64,000 nt of DNA. It comes from VMCP01 sp964527775 (lineage in GTDB: Bacteria > Bacteroidota > Bacteroidia > NS11-12g > UBA955). The position numbers and the translations under genes are program-made. The notes under the pieces are model-generated. The model was not told where the DNA came from. It saw only the letters and a program-made list of their open reading frames with translations, and ran no database searches. Location: assembly GCA_964527775.1 (NCBI GenBank), contig CAZGQS010000005.1:81204-145203 (forward strand), given 5' to 3'. Positions within the stretch are counted from its first letter, which is position 1. The number at the start of each line of letters is the position of its first letter. Shown here piece by piece: positions 42,876 to 50,048 of this stretch.

Positions 42876-43034
42876 ATGACTAAGCGCACATACCAACCTT
42901 CGAACAGAAAGAGAAAAAACCGTCACGGATTCCGTGAGCGTATGGCTACATCAAACGGTCGCCGTGTTTTGGCTGCGCGCCGTGCACGTGGTCGTAAGAA
43001 ATTGACTGTATCTGACGAGAAGTCTCACAAATAA
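42876..43034 (+). CDS. rpmH: 50S ribosomal protein bL34
   Basis: A 52-residue basic protein beginning M-T-K-R-T-Y-Q-P-S-N-R-K-R-K and containing H-G-F-R-E-R-M-A-T and the R-R-V-L-A-A-R-R-A-R-G-R-K block, the complete bL34 pattern. It precedes rnpA, the order conserved in most bacteria. The start is fixed by the conserved N-terminus. Confidence 0.97.
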   Translation: MTKRTYQPSNRKRKNRHGFRERMATSNGRRVLAARRARGRKKLTVSDEKSHK

Positions 43035-43041
43035 GACTTCT
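43018..43041 (+). other. Perfect 8-bp hairpin spanning the rpmH stop codon
   Basis: AGAAGTCT (43018-43025) and AGACTTCT (43034-43041) pair perfectly around an 8-base loop. No T-tract follows, so it may be a processing or attenuation structure between rpmH and rnpA rather than a terminator. Confidence 0.55.
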
Positions 43042-43066
43042 GTAGCAGAATAGTTGCTGGTTGCTC

Positions 43067-43561
43067 ATGGAAAAGTTAACTCAATTTACTTTTTCCAAAG
43101 ATGAGCGATTGTGCAGCGAAAAAATATTAGCCCGGCTCTATGAGTCGGGCTTTGTTATATCAAAATATCCTCTCCGACTAAATGTATTGTTGTTAACTCA
43201 AGAAGAGTTCACTGAATTATTGACTTTGGGCTCTCCAACAGGAACAAAATACAAAGGAGTGATTGAGCTTAGAGCTCAAATAAGTATAAATGCCTCTAAG
43301 AAGCGGTTAAAACGCGCAGTCATGAGGAACAGAATGAAGCGAATTCTTCGAGAAATATATAGGCATAAAAAGCATCAAATTTATACAGATTTAGCTTCAT
43401 CAGGGAAATACGCTGCCATAGGATTAATCTATATAGGTACCTCTGAAATGGATTATTGGGAGGTAGAGAAAGTATTTGATAAAGTTCGTAGAAACTTAAG
43501 GGAGCGGATCGTAGCCGCTGCCGCCCCAAGGGCCGCAACTGGAAATTCGCTTGAAGGTTAG
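43067..43561 (+). CDS. rnpA: Ribonuclease P protein component
   Basis: RnpA binds the catalytic RNA of RNase P, which matures tRNA 5' ends. I start at the ATG at 43067 (MEKLTQFTFSKDERL, 164 residues); a TTG at 43061 is less likely. The N-terminal F-x-F-S-K-D-E-R-L segment and the RNR motif region (K-R-A-V-M-R-N-R-M-K-R-I-L-R-E) are diagnostic. It is longer than the usual 110-130 residues. The last 22 residues or so (ending in A-A-A-A-P-R-A-A-T-G-N-S-L-E-G) lie antisense to the end of yidD and look like a non-conserved extension. Confidence 0.93.
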   Translation: MEKLTQFTFSKDERLCSEKILARLYESGFVISKYPLRLNVLLLTQEEFTELLTLGSPTGTKYKGVIELRAQISINASKKRLKRAVMRNRMKRILREIYRHKKHQIYTDLASSGKYAAIGLIYIGTSEMDYWEVEKVFDKVRRNLRERIVAAAAPRAATGNSLEG

Positions 43562-43705
43562 CTTTAAAGCCTTGAAAAAAGGATATTTCTTGAAAGCTTC
43601 AACTCCGTATTGAGAGCAGGTGGGAGTATACCTACAACTGTTGGGCAAATAGGGCGAAAGTGCTGCTTGATAGAATTTTATGAGCCAAATTGCGAGTCTA
43701 TTCAT
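43496..43705 (-). CDS. yidD: Membrane protein insertion efficiency factor YidD
   Basis: The 69-residue protein has the complete family pattern: an amphipathic N-terminus (I-K-F-Y-Q-A-A-L-S-P), the cysteine cluster C-R-Y-T-P-T-C-S-Q-Y near residues 24-33, and the C-terminal G-G-S-G-Y-D-P-L-P. YidD sits at the inner face of the membrane near YidC. Unusually it faces rnpA convergently and overlaps its 3' end by 66 bases, whereas in most bacteria it follows rnpA on the same strand. Confidence 0.93.
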   Translation of the reverse strand: MNRLAIWLIKFYQAALSPYLPNSCRYTPTCSQYGVEAFKKYPFFKALKLTFKRISSCGPWGGSGYDPLP

Positions 43706-43724
43706 TTGAATGTTGTTTGGGGTA

Positions 43725-43755
43725 TTTGATTTGTTTATAAAGTTTTGTATCTTTG
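43725..43755 (+). promoter_or_regulatory. rpsF operon promoter
   Basis: TTTG (43725-43728), exactly 19 bases, then TATCTTTG (43748-43755), a perfect consensus promoter. The rpsF ATG follows 21 bases after the box. Confidence 0.85.
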
Positions 43756-43776
43756 CACCCCCAAAATTAAAGAATT

Positions 43777-44181
43777 ATGAGTTTAAAACAGTATGAAACT
43801 GTGATCATTTTAACACCCGTGCTCTCTGAGCAGCAGATGAAAGATGCTGTGGCTGGCTACAGAGGGTTGATCACAGACAATGGTGGGGAGATCGTCCATG
43901 AAGAAAACTGGGGTCTCACCAAATTAGCTTATCCCATTGACAAAAAAGGTACGGGTTTTTACCACTTGTTTGAGTTCAAAGCAAGTCCTGAGTTTATCAA
44001 AACCTGGGAGTTGACTTTCCGTCGTGACGAGCGCATCATGCGTTATTTGACTTTGTCGTTAGACAGATGGGCAATTGAATTCAACTTGAAAAAACGCAGC
44101 GGTGAAATCAAAAGTTCATCAACTGCTAAAGAGAAAAAAGCAGCGAACAATGCTGTTGTTGAATTAGATGAAGAAGATTAA
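43777..44181 (+). CDS. rpsF: 30S ribosomal protein bS6
   Basis: The 134-residue protein has the family start Y-E-T-V-I-I-L-T-P-V and the central W-G-L-T-K-L-A-Y-P-I segment, followed by a Lys/Asp/Glu-rich tail. bS6 pairs with bS18 on the 30S platform; in Bacteroidota ribosomes the two, with bS21, help to bury the 3' end of 16S rRNA. There is no Shine-Dalgarno sequence before it, unlike the next two genes. Confidence 0.97.
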   Translation: MSLKQYETVIILTPVLSEQQMKDAVAGYRGLITDNGGEIVHEENWGLTKLAYPIDKKGTGFYHLFEFKASPEFIKTWELTFRRDERIMRYLTLSLDRWAIEFNLKKRSGEIKSSSTAKEKKAANNAVVELDEED

Positions 44182-44190
44182 TAAGGAGGA
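44182..44190 (+). promoter_or_regulatory. Strong Shine-Dalgarno sequence before rpsR
   Basis: TAAGGAGGA, with GGAGG ending 9 bases before the rpsR ATG. It matches seven or more consecutive anti-Shine-Dalgarno bases. This is remarkable here because almost no other gene in the window has such a site. Confidence 0.85.
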
Positions 44191-44198
44191 ACAGTAAA

Positions 44199-44462
44199 AT
44201 GAGTAAAGAAACCAATTTCATCTTCAACCAAACCCCTCAGGTGGTTCAAAAGAAGAAATACTGCCGCTTCAAGAAGCACGGTATTAAGCATATTGATTAC
44301 AAAGACAAAGATTTCTTGTTGAAGTTCATCAACGAGCAAGGTAAAATTTTACCTCGTCGTATCACAGGAACATCTTTGAAATTCCAACGTAAAATTTCTG
44401 TTGCCGTGAAAAGAGCAAGACACTTGTCGTTGTTGCCTTTCGTAGCTGATGGATTGAAATAA
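44199..44462 (+). CDS. rpsR: 30S ribosomal protein bS18
   Basis: The 87-residue basic protein shows K-K-Y-C-R-F-K-K-H-G-I-K-H-I-D-Y-K-D near residues 20-37, L-L-K-F-I-N-E-Q-G-K-I-L-P-R-R-I-T-G-T and the C-terminal V-K-R-A-R-H-L-S-L-L-P-F, all typical of bS18. It is the middle gene of rpsF-rpsR-rplI, 17 bases after rpsF, and is preceded by a strong Shine-Dalgarno site. Confidence 0.97.
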   Translation: MSKETNFIFNQTPQVVQKKKYCRFKKHGIKHIDYKDKDFLLKFINEQGKILPRRITGTSLKFQRKISVAVKRARHLSLLPFVADGLK

Positions 44463-44470
44463 AAAGGAGG
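44463..44470 (+). promoter_or_regulatory. Strong Shine-Dalgarno sequence before rplI
   Basis: AAAGGAGG directly after the rpsR stop, six bases before the rplI ATG. It matches eight consecutive anti-Shine-Dalgarno bases. Confidence 0.85.
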
Positions 44471-44476
44471 CCTACC

Positions 44477-44917
44477 ATGAAAGTAATATTGAAAGAAGAC
44501 ATTAAAAACTTAGGGTACAAGGATGATGTTGTAATTGTTAAAGACGGTTACGGTAGAAATTTCTTGATTCCACAAGGTAAGGCTAAGTTAGCAAGTGAAA
44601 GCGCTTTGAAAATGTTGGCAGAAGATCTTCGCCAACGTGAATTCAAACTTGACAAAATCAAAAAAGATGCTGATGCAATGGCAGAGAAATTGAACGGTGC
44701 AACCGTTACCGTTTCTACTAAAGCTGGTGCTAGCGGTAAAATCTTTGGTTCTGTTACCAGCCTTCAAGTTGCTAATGTATTGAAGGAGAAAGGTTTTGAC
44801 GTTGATCGTCGTAAAATTGTACTTGATGATATCAAAGCAATTGGAACCTACTCTGCAGTTGTGAACCTATTCAAAGACATCAGTGCTACCATCACCGTTG
44901 ATGTAGTGACTGAATAA
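44477..44917 (+). CDS. rplI: 50S ribosomal protein bL9
   Basis: The 146-residue protein has the N-terminal M-K-V-I-L-K-E-D-I-K-N-L-G-Y-K-D and V-K-D-G-Y-G-R-N-F-L-I-P-Q-G-K-A blocks, a connecting helix (about 45-75) and the C-terminal domain with K-I-F-G-S-V-T. It is the last gene of the operon and is followed by a strong terminator. Confidence 0.97.
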   Translation: MKVILKEDIKNLGYKDDVVIVKDGYGRNFLIPQGKAKLASESALKMLAEDLRQREFKLDKIKKDADAMAEKLNGATVTVSTKAGASGKIFGSVTSLQVANVLKEKGFDVDRRKIVLDDIKAIGTYSAVVNLFKDISATITVDVVTE

Positions 44918-44940
44918 TTGTTTGGTTATTGTTGTTGTGA

Positions 44941-44973
44941 AATGGCTGAGGATATTCCTCAGCCATTTTTTTT
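44941..44973 (+). terminator. Rho-independent terminator of the rpsF-rpsR-rplI operon
   Basis: A perfect 11-bp stem AATGGCTGAGG (44941-44951) with CCTCAGCCATT (44957-44967), a 5-base loop, then a run of T to 44973. Confidence 0.95.
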
Positions 44974-44976
44974 GTT

Positions 44977-44984
44977 TAACTTTG
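44977..44984 (+). promoter_or_regulatory. -7 promoter box before the MMPL exporter gene
   Basis: A perfect TAACTTTG directly after the operon terminator, ending 7 bases before the ATG at 44992. There is no clear -33 TTTG, as the hairpin occupies that region. The implied transcript has little or no leader. Confidence 0.5.
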
Positions 44985-44991
44985 TCGATCA

Positions 44992-47361
44992 ATGATCTGG
45001 ACTCGTATTGCCACCACCATATTAAAAAATAGAACCTCTTTTGTTATTGGCATACTCGCTTTCATGAGCGTGATGGGATATTTTGCCACTAAAGTTGACT
45101 TGGAATACACCATGAATCGCTTGGTGCCCGCTGATGATCCAGATGTCGCAGTGTATGAAGCGTTCAAAAAACAGTATGGTGAAGATGGTAATAAAGTGAT
45201 TGTCGCTCTTGAAACACCAGATCTTTTCAAACTTGATTTTTATAATAAGCTCAGATTAACCTGCGATACCATATCTAAATTGCCCGGGGTTAGTAGCATC
45301 GTTTCTCCTACCCATGTGTTTCACTTGGCCTTGGAAACGGGTATTGATTCTGCAGAATCCCTCAAAATGCATCGACTTCTTGACCGTGCTCCCGTTGATC
45401 AAGAAGAATTAGATTCAATAGGAGAGGTTTTTCAGTCATTGAAGTTTTATGAAGGACTACTTTATAATCCTGAAACAAAGGTTTCTTTGGTTGCCATCTC
45501 AATTGTGGATTCTATCATGAATACCCCAAAGAGAATTGAACTGATCAAAAAAGCACAAAAGCACCTCAATTATTTAGAATCTTCCATTGACAGAGAAGTG
45601 CATATCAGCGGACTTCCATTTGTGAGATTTAAGAATGCGACTACCGTTAAGGATGAAATCCTTTTATTTACATTCGTGGCATTTTTAGTTACAGCTATCC
45701 TGATTTTTATTCTATTCAGAAGCTTTTCAACTTTATTGATTTCCCTATTGTTCATTCTTTTTGGTGTGGTAGTAATGTTAGGGTTAATGGGTGTTTTTGG
45801 GTATAAAATTAATGTTTTAACTGGTACACTTCCTCCACTTCTTGTGGTTGTTGGAGTTCAAAATACCATATACATCATCAACCAGTATCACGAGCAGTAC
45901 CGTAGACATAAGAACCAAGCCAAAGCGTTAATGAGAATTGTTTCACATACTGCAGTTGCAAATTTTCTGATCAATTTCACTACTGCTGTAGGATTTGGAA
46001 CATTTTATTTTACCAATACTGTTATTTTAGAACAATTTGGAACCATTGCTTTCATCACCATCAACATTGTTTTTATATTAAATATTGTTGGGCTGCCCAT
46101 TCTACTTTCTTATTTACCAACCCCCAGTGTAAAACAAACCAAGCACCTCGAGAATAAGAAAATTTCTAATTTCTTGGATTGGGTTCAACGACTGGTATTT
46201 AATCGTAAAAGAAGAATATTCTATTGGTTTTCGGTTCTTTCTATTTTAGGTACTGTTTTTTTAGTTCGATTGAGACCTCTTGCGTTTATGGTTGATGATA
46301 TTCCTCATGATTCAAAGATGTATCAAGATCTAGAATTTATTCAGAACAATTTTCATGGTGCAATGCCCTACGAAATTGTGGTCACCTCTTATGAAGAAGG
46401 AGCAGTTGCATCTGTTCCCATGTTGAGTAAAGGTCGTAAACTTCAGCGAGCGTTGAAAGATTATCCCGAATTATCTAAACCGATGTCAGTGGTTGAGTTG
46501 ATTTCCGCTGCCAATCAAGCGGCCAATGATAATGACCCTCGATATTACCGAATACCATCTAGTATGGACTTTGCCGAGTTGATTTTGAAATTTCCTCAAC
46601 AAGAAGGTAAATCCAGAAATTCGGGGTTATTAAAAGGTCTTGTAGATAGCACTTTTACCCAGATGCGTATCAGCTATCAAATGAAAGATTTGGGTTCTGT
46701 TAGAATGGATTCTTTGAATAGAGAGATCACTAAAATTGCTAATGATATTTTCCCTTCCGAAGAATACAGTGTAAAAATCACTGGTACTACACCGGTTTTC
46801 CTTAAGGGTAACCAATACCTGTTTTCTTCTTTATTGAAATCTACTTTTTGGGGACTTTTAATCATTTCATTGACCATGAGCTTCTTGTTCCCGAGTTGGA
46901 GAATGGTCATTATTGCTATCATACCTAATTTTGTGCCGCTGTTAATAACAGCCGGAACTATGGGTTATTTAGGTGTCCCACTAAAGCCAAGCACCATTTT
47001 GATCTTTAGTATTTCTTTTGGAATAACCGTCGATTCTACCATTCACTTTGTGACTACTTTTAGACGCGAAATCATCACTCACGGAAAAAGAGTGAGAGAG
47101 GCCTTGCACGAAACCATAAGCGAAGTAGGAGTGAGTATGATTTATTCTGGAGTTGCTGTTTGCTCCGGATTTGGTATTTTCATGTTTTCGGAATTCCAAG
47201 GAACCCAATCGTTGGGTTGGTTGACAGGGTTAACTATTTTAGGTGGCTTAGCAACTAATTTATTGTTGTTGCCAGCCCTTATATTGGCCTTCGAGAAGTT
47301 TATTAATCCTAAAGTAGAACTAAAAGAAACCCTACTTGATTTACCCGAAGAGGAAGATTGA
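44992..47361 (+). CDS. RND/MMPL-family exporter
   Basis: The 789-residue protein has the RND superfamily layout: one N-terminal membrane helix (about 13-30), a large periplasmic loop, a bundle of about five helices (about 220-380), a second periplasmic loop, and a final bundle (about 620-770). No MFP or outer-membrane channel gene is adjacent, which with the short loops suggests the MMPL/hydrophobe exporter (HAE-2/HpnN-like) branch rather than a tripartite drug pump. The likely substrate is a lipid or hydrophobic molecule, but this is inference. Confidence 0.82.
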   Translation: MIWTRIATTILKNRTSFVIGILAFMSVMGYFATKVDLEYTMNRLVPADDPDVAVYEAFKKQYGEDGNKVIVALETPDLFKLDFYNKLRLTCDTISKLPGVSSIVSPTHVFHLALETGIDSAESLKMHRLLDRAPVDQEELDSIGEVFQSLKFYEGLLYNPETKVSLVAISIVDSIMNTPKRIELIKKAQKHLNYLESSIDREVHISGLPFVRFKNATTVKDEILLFTFVAFLVTAILIFILFRSFSTLLISLLFILFGVVVMLGLMGVFGYKINVLTGTLPPLLVVVGVQNTIYIINQYHEQYRRHKNQAKALMRIVSHTAVANFLINFTTAVGFGTFYFTNTVILEQFGTIAFITINIVFILNIVGLPILLSYLPTPSVKQTKHLENKKISNFLDWVQRLVFNRKRRIFYWFSVLSILGTVFLVRLRPLAFMVDDIPHDSKMYQDLEFIQNNFHGAMPYEIVVTSYEEGAVASVPMLSKGRKLQRALKDYPELSKPMSVVELISAANQAANDNDPRYYRIPSSMDFAELILKFPQQEGKSRNSGLLKGLVDSTFTQMRISYQMKDLGSVRMDSLNREITKIANDIFPSEEYSVKITGTTPVFLKGNQYLFSSLLKSTFWGLLIISLTMSFLFPSWRMVIIAIIPNFVPLLITAGTMGYLGVPLKPSTILIFSISFGITVDSTIHFVTTFRREIITHGKRVREALHETISEVGVSMIYSGVAVCSGFGIFMFSEFQGTQSLGWLTGLTILGGLATNLLLLPALILAFEKFINPKVELKETLLDLPEEED

Positions 47362-47363
47362 AA

Positions 47364-48374
47364 TTATTGAATCATTAAGTTGCAACCTCTGATATCAGAG
47401 TAATCTAGCCTACCTAACACTTCAAAGCTACCGTCAGGGTGAAGTTTTCCTAAGTCATCGGTAGAAATGAAGCTGCAACTGTGATAATTGAATAAGTCAA
47501 TCACACATATTCGGCCAGTTTTGCCTGTTGGCATGAAGTTTTTAGGGTCTGATGGATCTTGAATCAGGATTTTCATCCAAGGCGGGCTGAGAAATCTTCC
47601 CCCGGAAAGACTGTAAGCCTGCGAAGTCAATTCCGTCATTCCGTATTCACTCCAAATAGTGTCAACCCCTAATCGAGTGCTGAGAATTTGGTGGAGTTCG
47701 TCGCGAATCAATTCTTTGCCTCTGCCTTTCATGCCACCCGTTTCTAATATATGTACATCATTCAAAGTTTTTTTTAACTTTTCTGCGAGTTGTAGTAGGG
47801 CAAAGGTCACACCTACAATCAATACCTTCTTTCCGGTTATAATGTGATTGTCTAGGTCAAGCAAGAATTGATCTATGTTTTGATTATAAAACTCTCCTTC
47901 AGTTATGCCACAAACTTGCTCATCTAAAAATCCTTTAACCATGTTAATCAATCCAGAATCAGAACGATCTAAATAGGAGGGCAAAAGCGCCATGAGCACA
48001 TCAAAGGTGCGATCTTGCATAGCGAGTTTAAATCCATTTAGATAAGAATTTTGATAGTCAGAGGCTTTATGAATGTGGTGTTTGGAAGAAAATCCTTGCT
48101 GCGTGGTACCACTTGAACTAAAAATAAGTTCGTGATTGGGATAGCAACTGATGGTATGGGTTTTGAATTGTGCGATAGGGAGAAAGGGAAGTTGATCCAA
48201 GAATTCAACGTTTTTCACCGTGCGTTCGTCGATGCCGTAAAATATTTTACTCCATTGAGCGTAGATAGGATTGTTGGCTAACTGAAATTCAAAAATTTCC
48301 AAAGCCAAACCCTTAAATTTGTCTTCATCTACTTTGAGAATTCTATCGGCTATATCACTTTCAAAATTGTGCAT
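47364..48374 (-). CDS. LuxE/PaaK-like acyl-protein synthetase family protein
   Basis: With the start at 48374 (MHNFESDIADRIL) the protein has 336 residues. It shows the adenylate-forming-enzyme motifs of the LuxE/PaaK group: F-S-S-S-G-T-T near residue 85 (phosphate loop) and S-E-Y-G-M-T-E-L near residue 245, followed by S-T-D-D-L-G-K and G-R-L-D-Y-S-D-I-R-G-C near the end. LuxE activates fatty acids as acyl-AMP; here there are no luxCD genes, so the acyl substrate and acceptor are unknown. A perfect minus-strand -7 box lies at 48421-48414, which excludes the longer start at 48416. Confidence 0.82.
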   Translation of the reverse strand: MHNFESDIADRILKVDEDKFKGLALEIFEFQLANNPIYAQWSKIFYGIDERTVKNVEFLDQLPFLPIAQFKTHTISCYPNHELIFSSSGTTQQGFSSKHHIHKASDYQNSYLNGFKLAMQDRTFDVLMALLPSYLDRSDSGLINMVKGFLDEQVCGITEGEFYNQNIDQFLLDLDNHIITGKKVLIVGVTFALLQLAEKLKKTLNDVHILETGGMKGRGKELIRDELHQILSTRLGVDTIWSEYGMTELTSQAYSLSGGRFLSPPWMKILIQDPSDPKNFMPTGKTGRICVIDLFNYHSCSFISTDDLGKLHPDGSFEVLGRLDYSDIRGCNLMIQ

Positions 48375-48879
48375 GGTTCTATTGGCGGTGCAAATTTTTG
48401 CATGTTCCGATGACAAAGGTACAACGAATCAGGCACCCAAATTGTCACTGCTTGATCTTGAAGTGGTAAGAAATGAGTTGAAGAATTACGATAGTTTACT
48501 ATTACTGAAGTTACAGTATGTTGATGAAAATGGAGATCTTGGACTGAAGGAGTCTGATACATTTGGTTCGTTTAAGTATGGGGAACCACATTTCAATAAT
48601 TTGTTGTGTTATTGGTATGTTAAGAAAGAGGGTAAATGGGTGAGGCCCCTAAACCCATTTTCGAATCCACTAGACTCGTTGAACTTCAATGAACGATTGC
48701 CCTATTTAACCCCCGAAGGCAGGAATAAGAGGCTAGAAGGAGAAATTACTCTTCGTATCCCTGCGAGGCCATTAGGACTGATATTTGATACGGTGAAAAT
48801 GCAAGTTTGGATGTTAGACAGGGCTTTAAATAAAAGTAACACAATAGAAACCAAAGAATTCTATATTAAACACCCTTGA
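48373..48879 (+). CDS. Small lipoprotein of unknown function
   Basis: From the ATG at 48373 the product has 168 residues and begins M-V-L-L-A-V-Q-I-F-A-C-S-D-D, a short signal with lipobox cysteine at residue 11. Initiation at an upstream TTG (48367) would lengthen the signal slightly. The mature part has a Q-Y-V-D-E-N-G-D-L-G segment common in uncharacterised Bacteroidota lipoproteins. Its start shares CATG with the divergent LuxE-like gene. Function unknown. Confidence 0.7.
   Translation: MVLLAVQIFACSDDKGTTNQAPKLSLLDLEVVRNELKNYDSLLLLKLQYVDENGDLGLKESDTFGSFKYGEPHFNNLLCYWYVKKEGKWVRPLNPFSNPLDSLNFNERLPYLTPEGRNKRLEGEITLRIPARPLGLIFDTVKMQVWMLDRALNKSNTIETKEFYIKHP
48414..48421 (-). promoter_or_regulatory. 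-7 box for the LuxE-like gene, inside the lipoprotein gene
   Basis: Minus-strand TACCTTTG, a perfect -7 match, 39 bases before the start at 48374. TTTG (48441-48438) sits 16 bases upstream, a little close. Confidence 0.45.
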
Positions 48880-48938
48880 ATTGGGATAAAATCAATAATT
48901 TCGCACAATATAAACCAACCGCTCAGAGTTATCCATAG

Positions 48939-49496
48939 ATGAATTTCAAGAAAGTAAGTTTAGTCGTAGCCGCAATGGCCATTTCATCCATCTCTTGGGC
49001 GCAACGTACTTCATTGGCGTATATAGATTCTGACTATATTTTAGGAAGAATGCCAGAATATCAATCTGCTCAACAAGAGTTGAATGATAAGGCTGCTGAG
49101 TGGGAACTTGAAGCCGTTAAAAAAGAAAGTGCCCTTACTCAGTTGCAAAAGGATTTTGCTGCAGAAGAGATATTATTGACCTCAGAACAGCGTAAACAGA
49201 AAAAACAAGCCATTGCAGACTTAGAAAAGGAGTTGATGGACTTTAGACAGGAAAAATTCGGAACCGATGGTGAGCTATTCAAGAAGAGAGTTCAATTGGT
49301 AAAACCCATACAAGATAAATTATTTGACGCTGTACAGAAGGTGGCAAAACAAGAAGGATTAGACTATGTTTTTGACAAGGCATCAGGTGTTCAAATGCTC
49401 TACGCTAATCCCAAATACGATAAAACATTTGAAGTAATGGAAGAATTAGGAATTCCCTTGACTGAAAATGAAACCCAAAAAACGAATAAACCATAA
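48939..49496 (+). CDS. OmpH/Skp-family periplasmic chaperone (first copy)
   Basis: The 185-residue protein has a signal peptide (cleavage after S-W-A near residue 21), then a short strand (S-L-A-Y-I-D-S-D-Y-I-L) and a long charged coiled coil (about 42-125), the Skp fold. Skp holds unfolded outer-membrane proteins in the periplasm. It lies 12 bases before a second copy; paired OmpH genes are usual in this phylum. Confidence 0.92.
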   Translation: MNFKKVSLVVAAMAISSISWAQRTSLAYIDSDYILGRMPEYQSAQQELNDKAAEWELEAVKKESALTQLQKDFAAEEILLTSEQRKQKKQAIADLEKELMDFRQEKFGTDGELFKKRVQLVKPIQDKLFDAVQKVAKQEGLDYVFDKASGVQMLYANPKYDKTFEVMEELGIPLTENETQKTNKP

Positions 49497-49508
49497 AATT
49501 AAGTATAC

Positions 49509-50018
49509 ATGAAAAAAGTTCTATTCTTAGTCGCTCTATTTTTTGTAGGAAATGCGGCTTTTGCTCAAACTCAGAAAATTGCATTTGTTAACATCCAAGC
49601 GATTGTTGATACTCTACCAGCTCGAGATTCTGTTGATATGAAATTGGCCATGATGGCACAAGAATATGAAGGTGCAATCAAGAATTTGCAAGCTGAAATT
49701 CAAGCAAAAGAGCAAGAATATCAAGCTAAAGCAGCTTCTGGTGCTTCAAAAGCTACATTGGAGTTGATTCAAAAAAGTTATGAGCGCTTGATGCAAGATT
49801 ATCAAGAAACACAACAAACAGCTCAACGTGATTTGCAGGTACAACAAGCAAATTTATACAAGCCATTGATTGAGAAAATCAAAGTTGCTGCGGGTAATGT
49901 TGCAAAAGCAAAAGGCTATTCACATGTCATCAATAACGCCGGAGAATTGGTGTTGTGGTCTGCAAATGACAAAGACGATATCACCGCAGCGGTTATTGAT
50001 AGCTTATTGAAAAAGTAA
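49509..50018 (+). CDS. OmpH/Skp-family periplasmic chaperone (second copy)
   Basis: The 169-residue protein has a signal peptide (M-K-K-V-L-F-L-V ... A-F-A-Q, cleavage near residue 19), the opening strand K-I-A-F-V-N-I-Q-A-I and a Gln/Ala/Glu-rich coiled coil (about 45-125). It diverges clearly from the first copy, so the pair is old rather than a recent duplication. The tRNA-like gene begins 30 bases after its stop. Confidence 0.92.
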   Translation: MKKVLFLVALFFVGNAAFAQTQKIAFVNIQAIVDTLPARDSVDMKLAMMAQEYEGAIKNLQAEIQAKEQEYQAKAASGASKATLELIQKSYERLMQDYQETQQTAQRDLQVQQANLYKPLIEKIKVAAGNVAKAKGYSHVINNAGELVLWSANDKDDITAAVIDSLLKK

Positions 50019-50037
50019 TTTTTTCGTGCGACCTTTG
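50006..50037 (+). promoter_or_regulatory. Candidate promoter for the tRNA-like gene
   Basis: ATTG (50006-50009), 20 bases, then GACCTTTG (50030-50037); each box is one mismatch or less from consensus. The tRNA-like 5' end follows 11 bases later. Confidence 0.4.
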
Positions 50038-50048
50038 GTTGCATGGTT

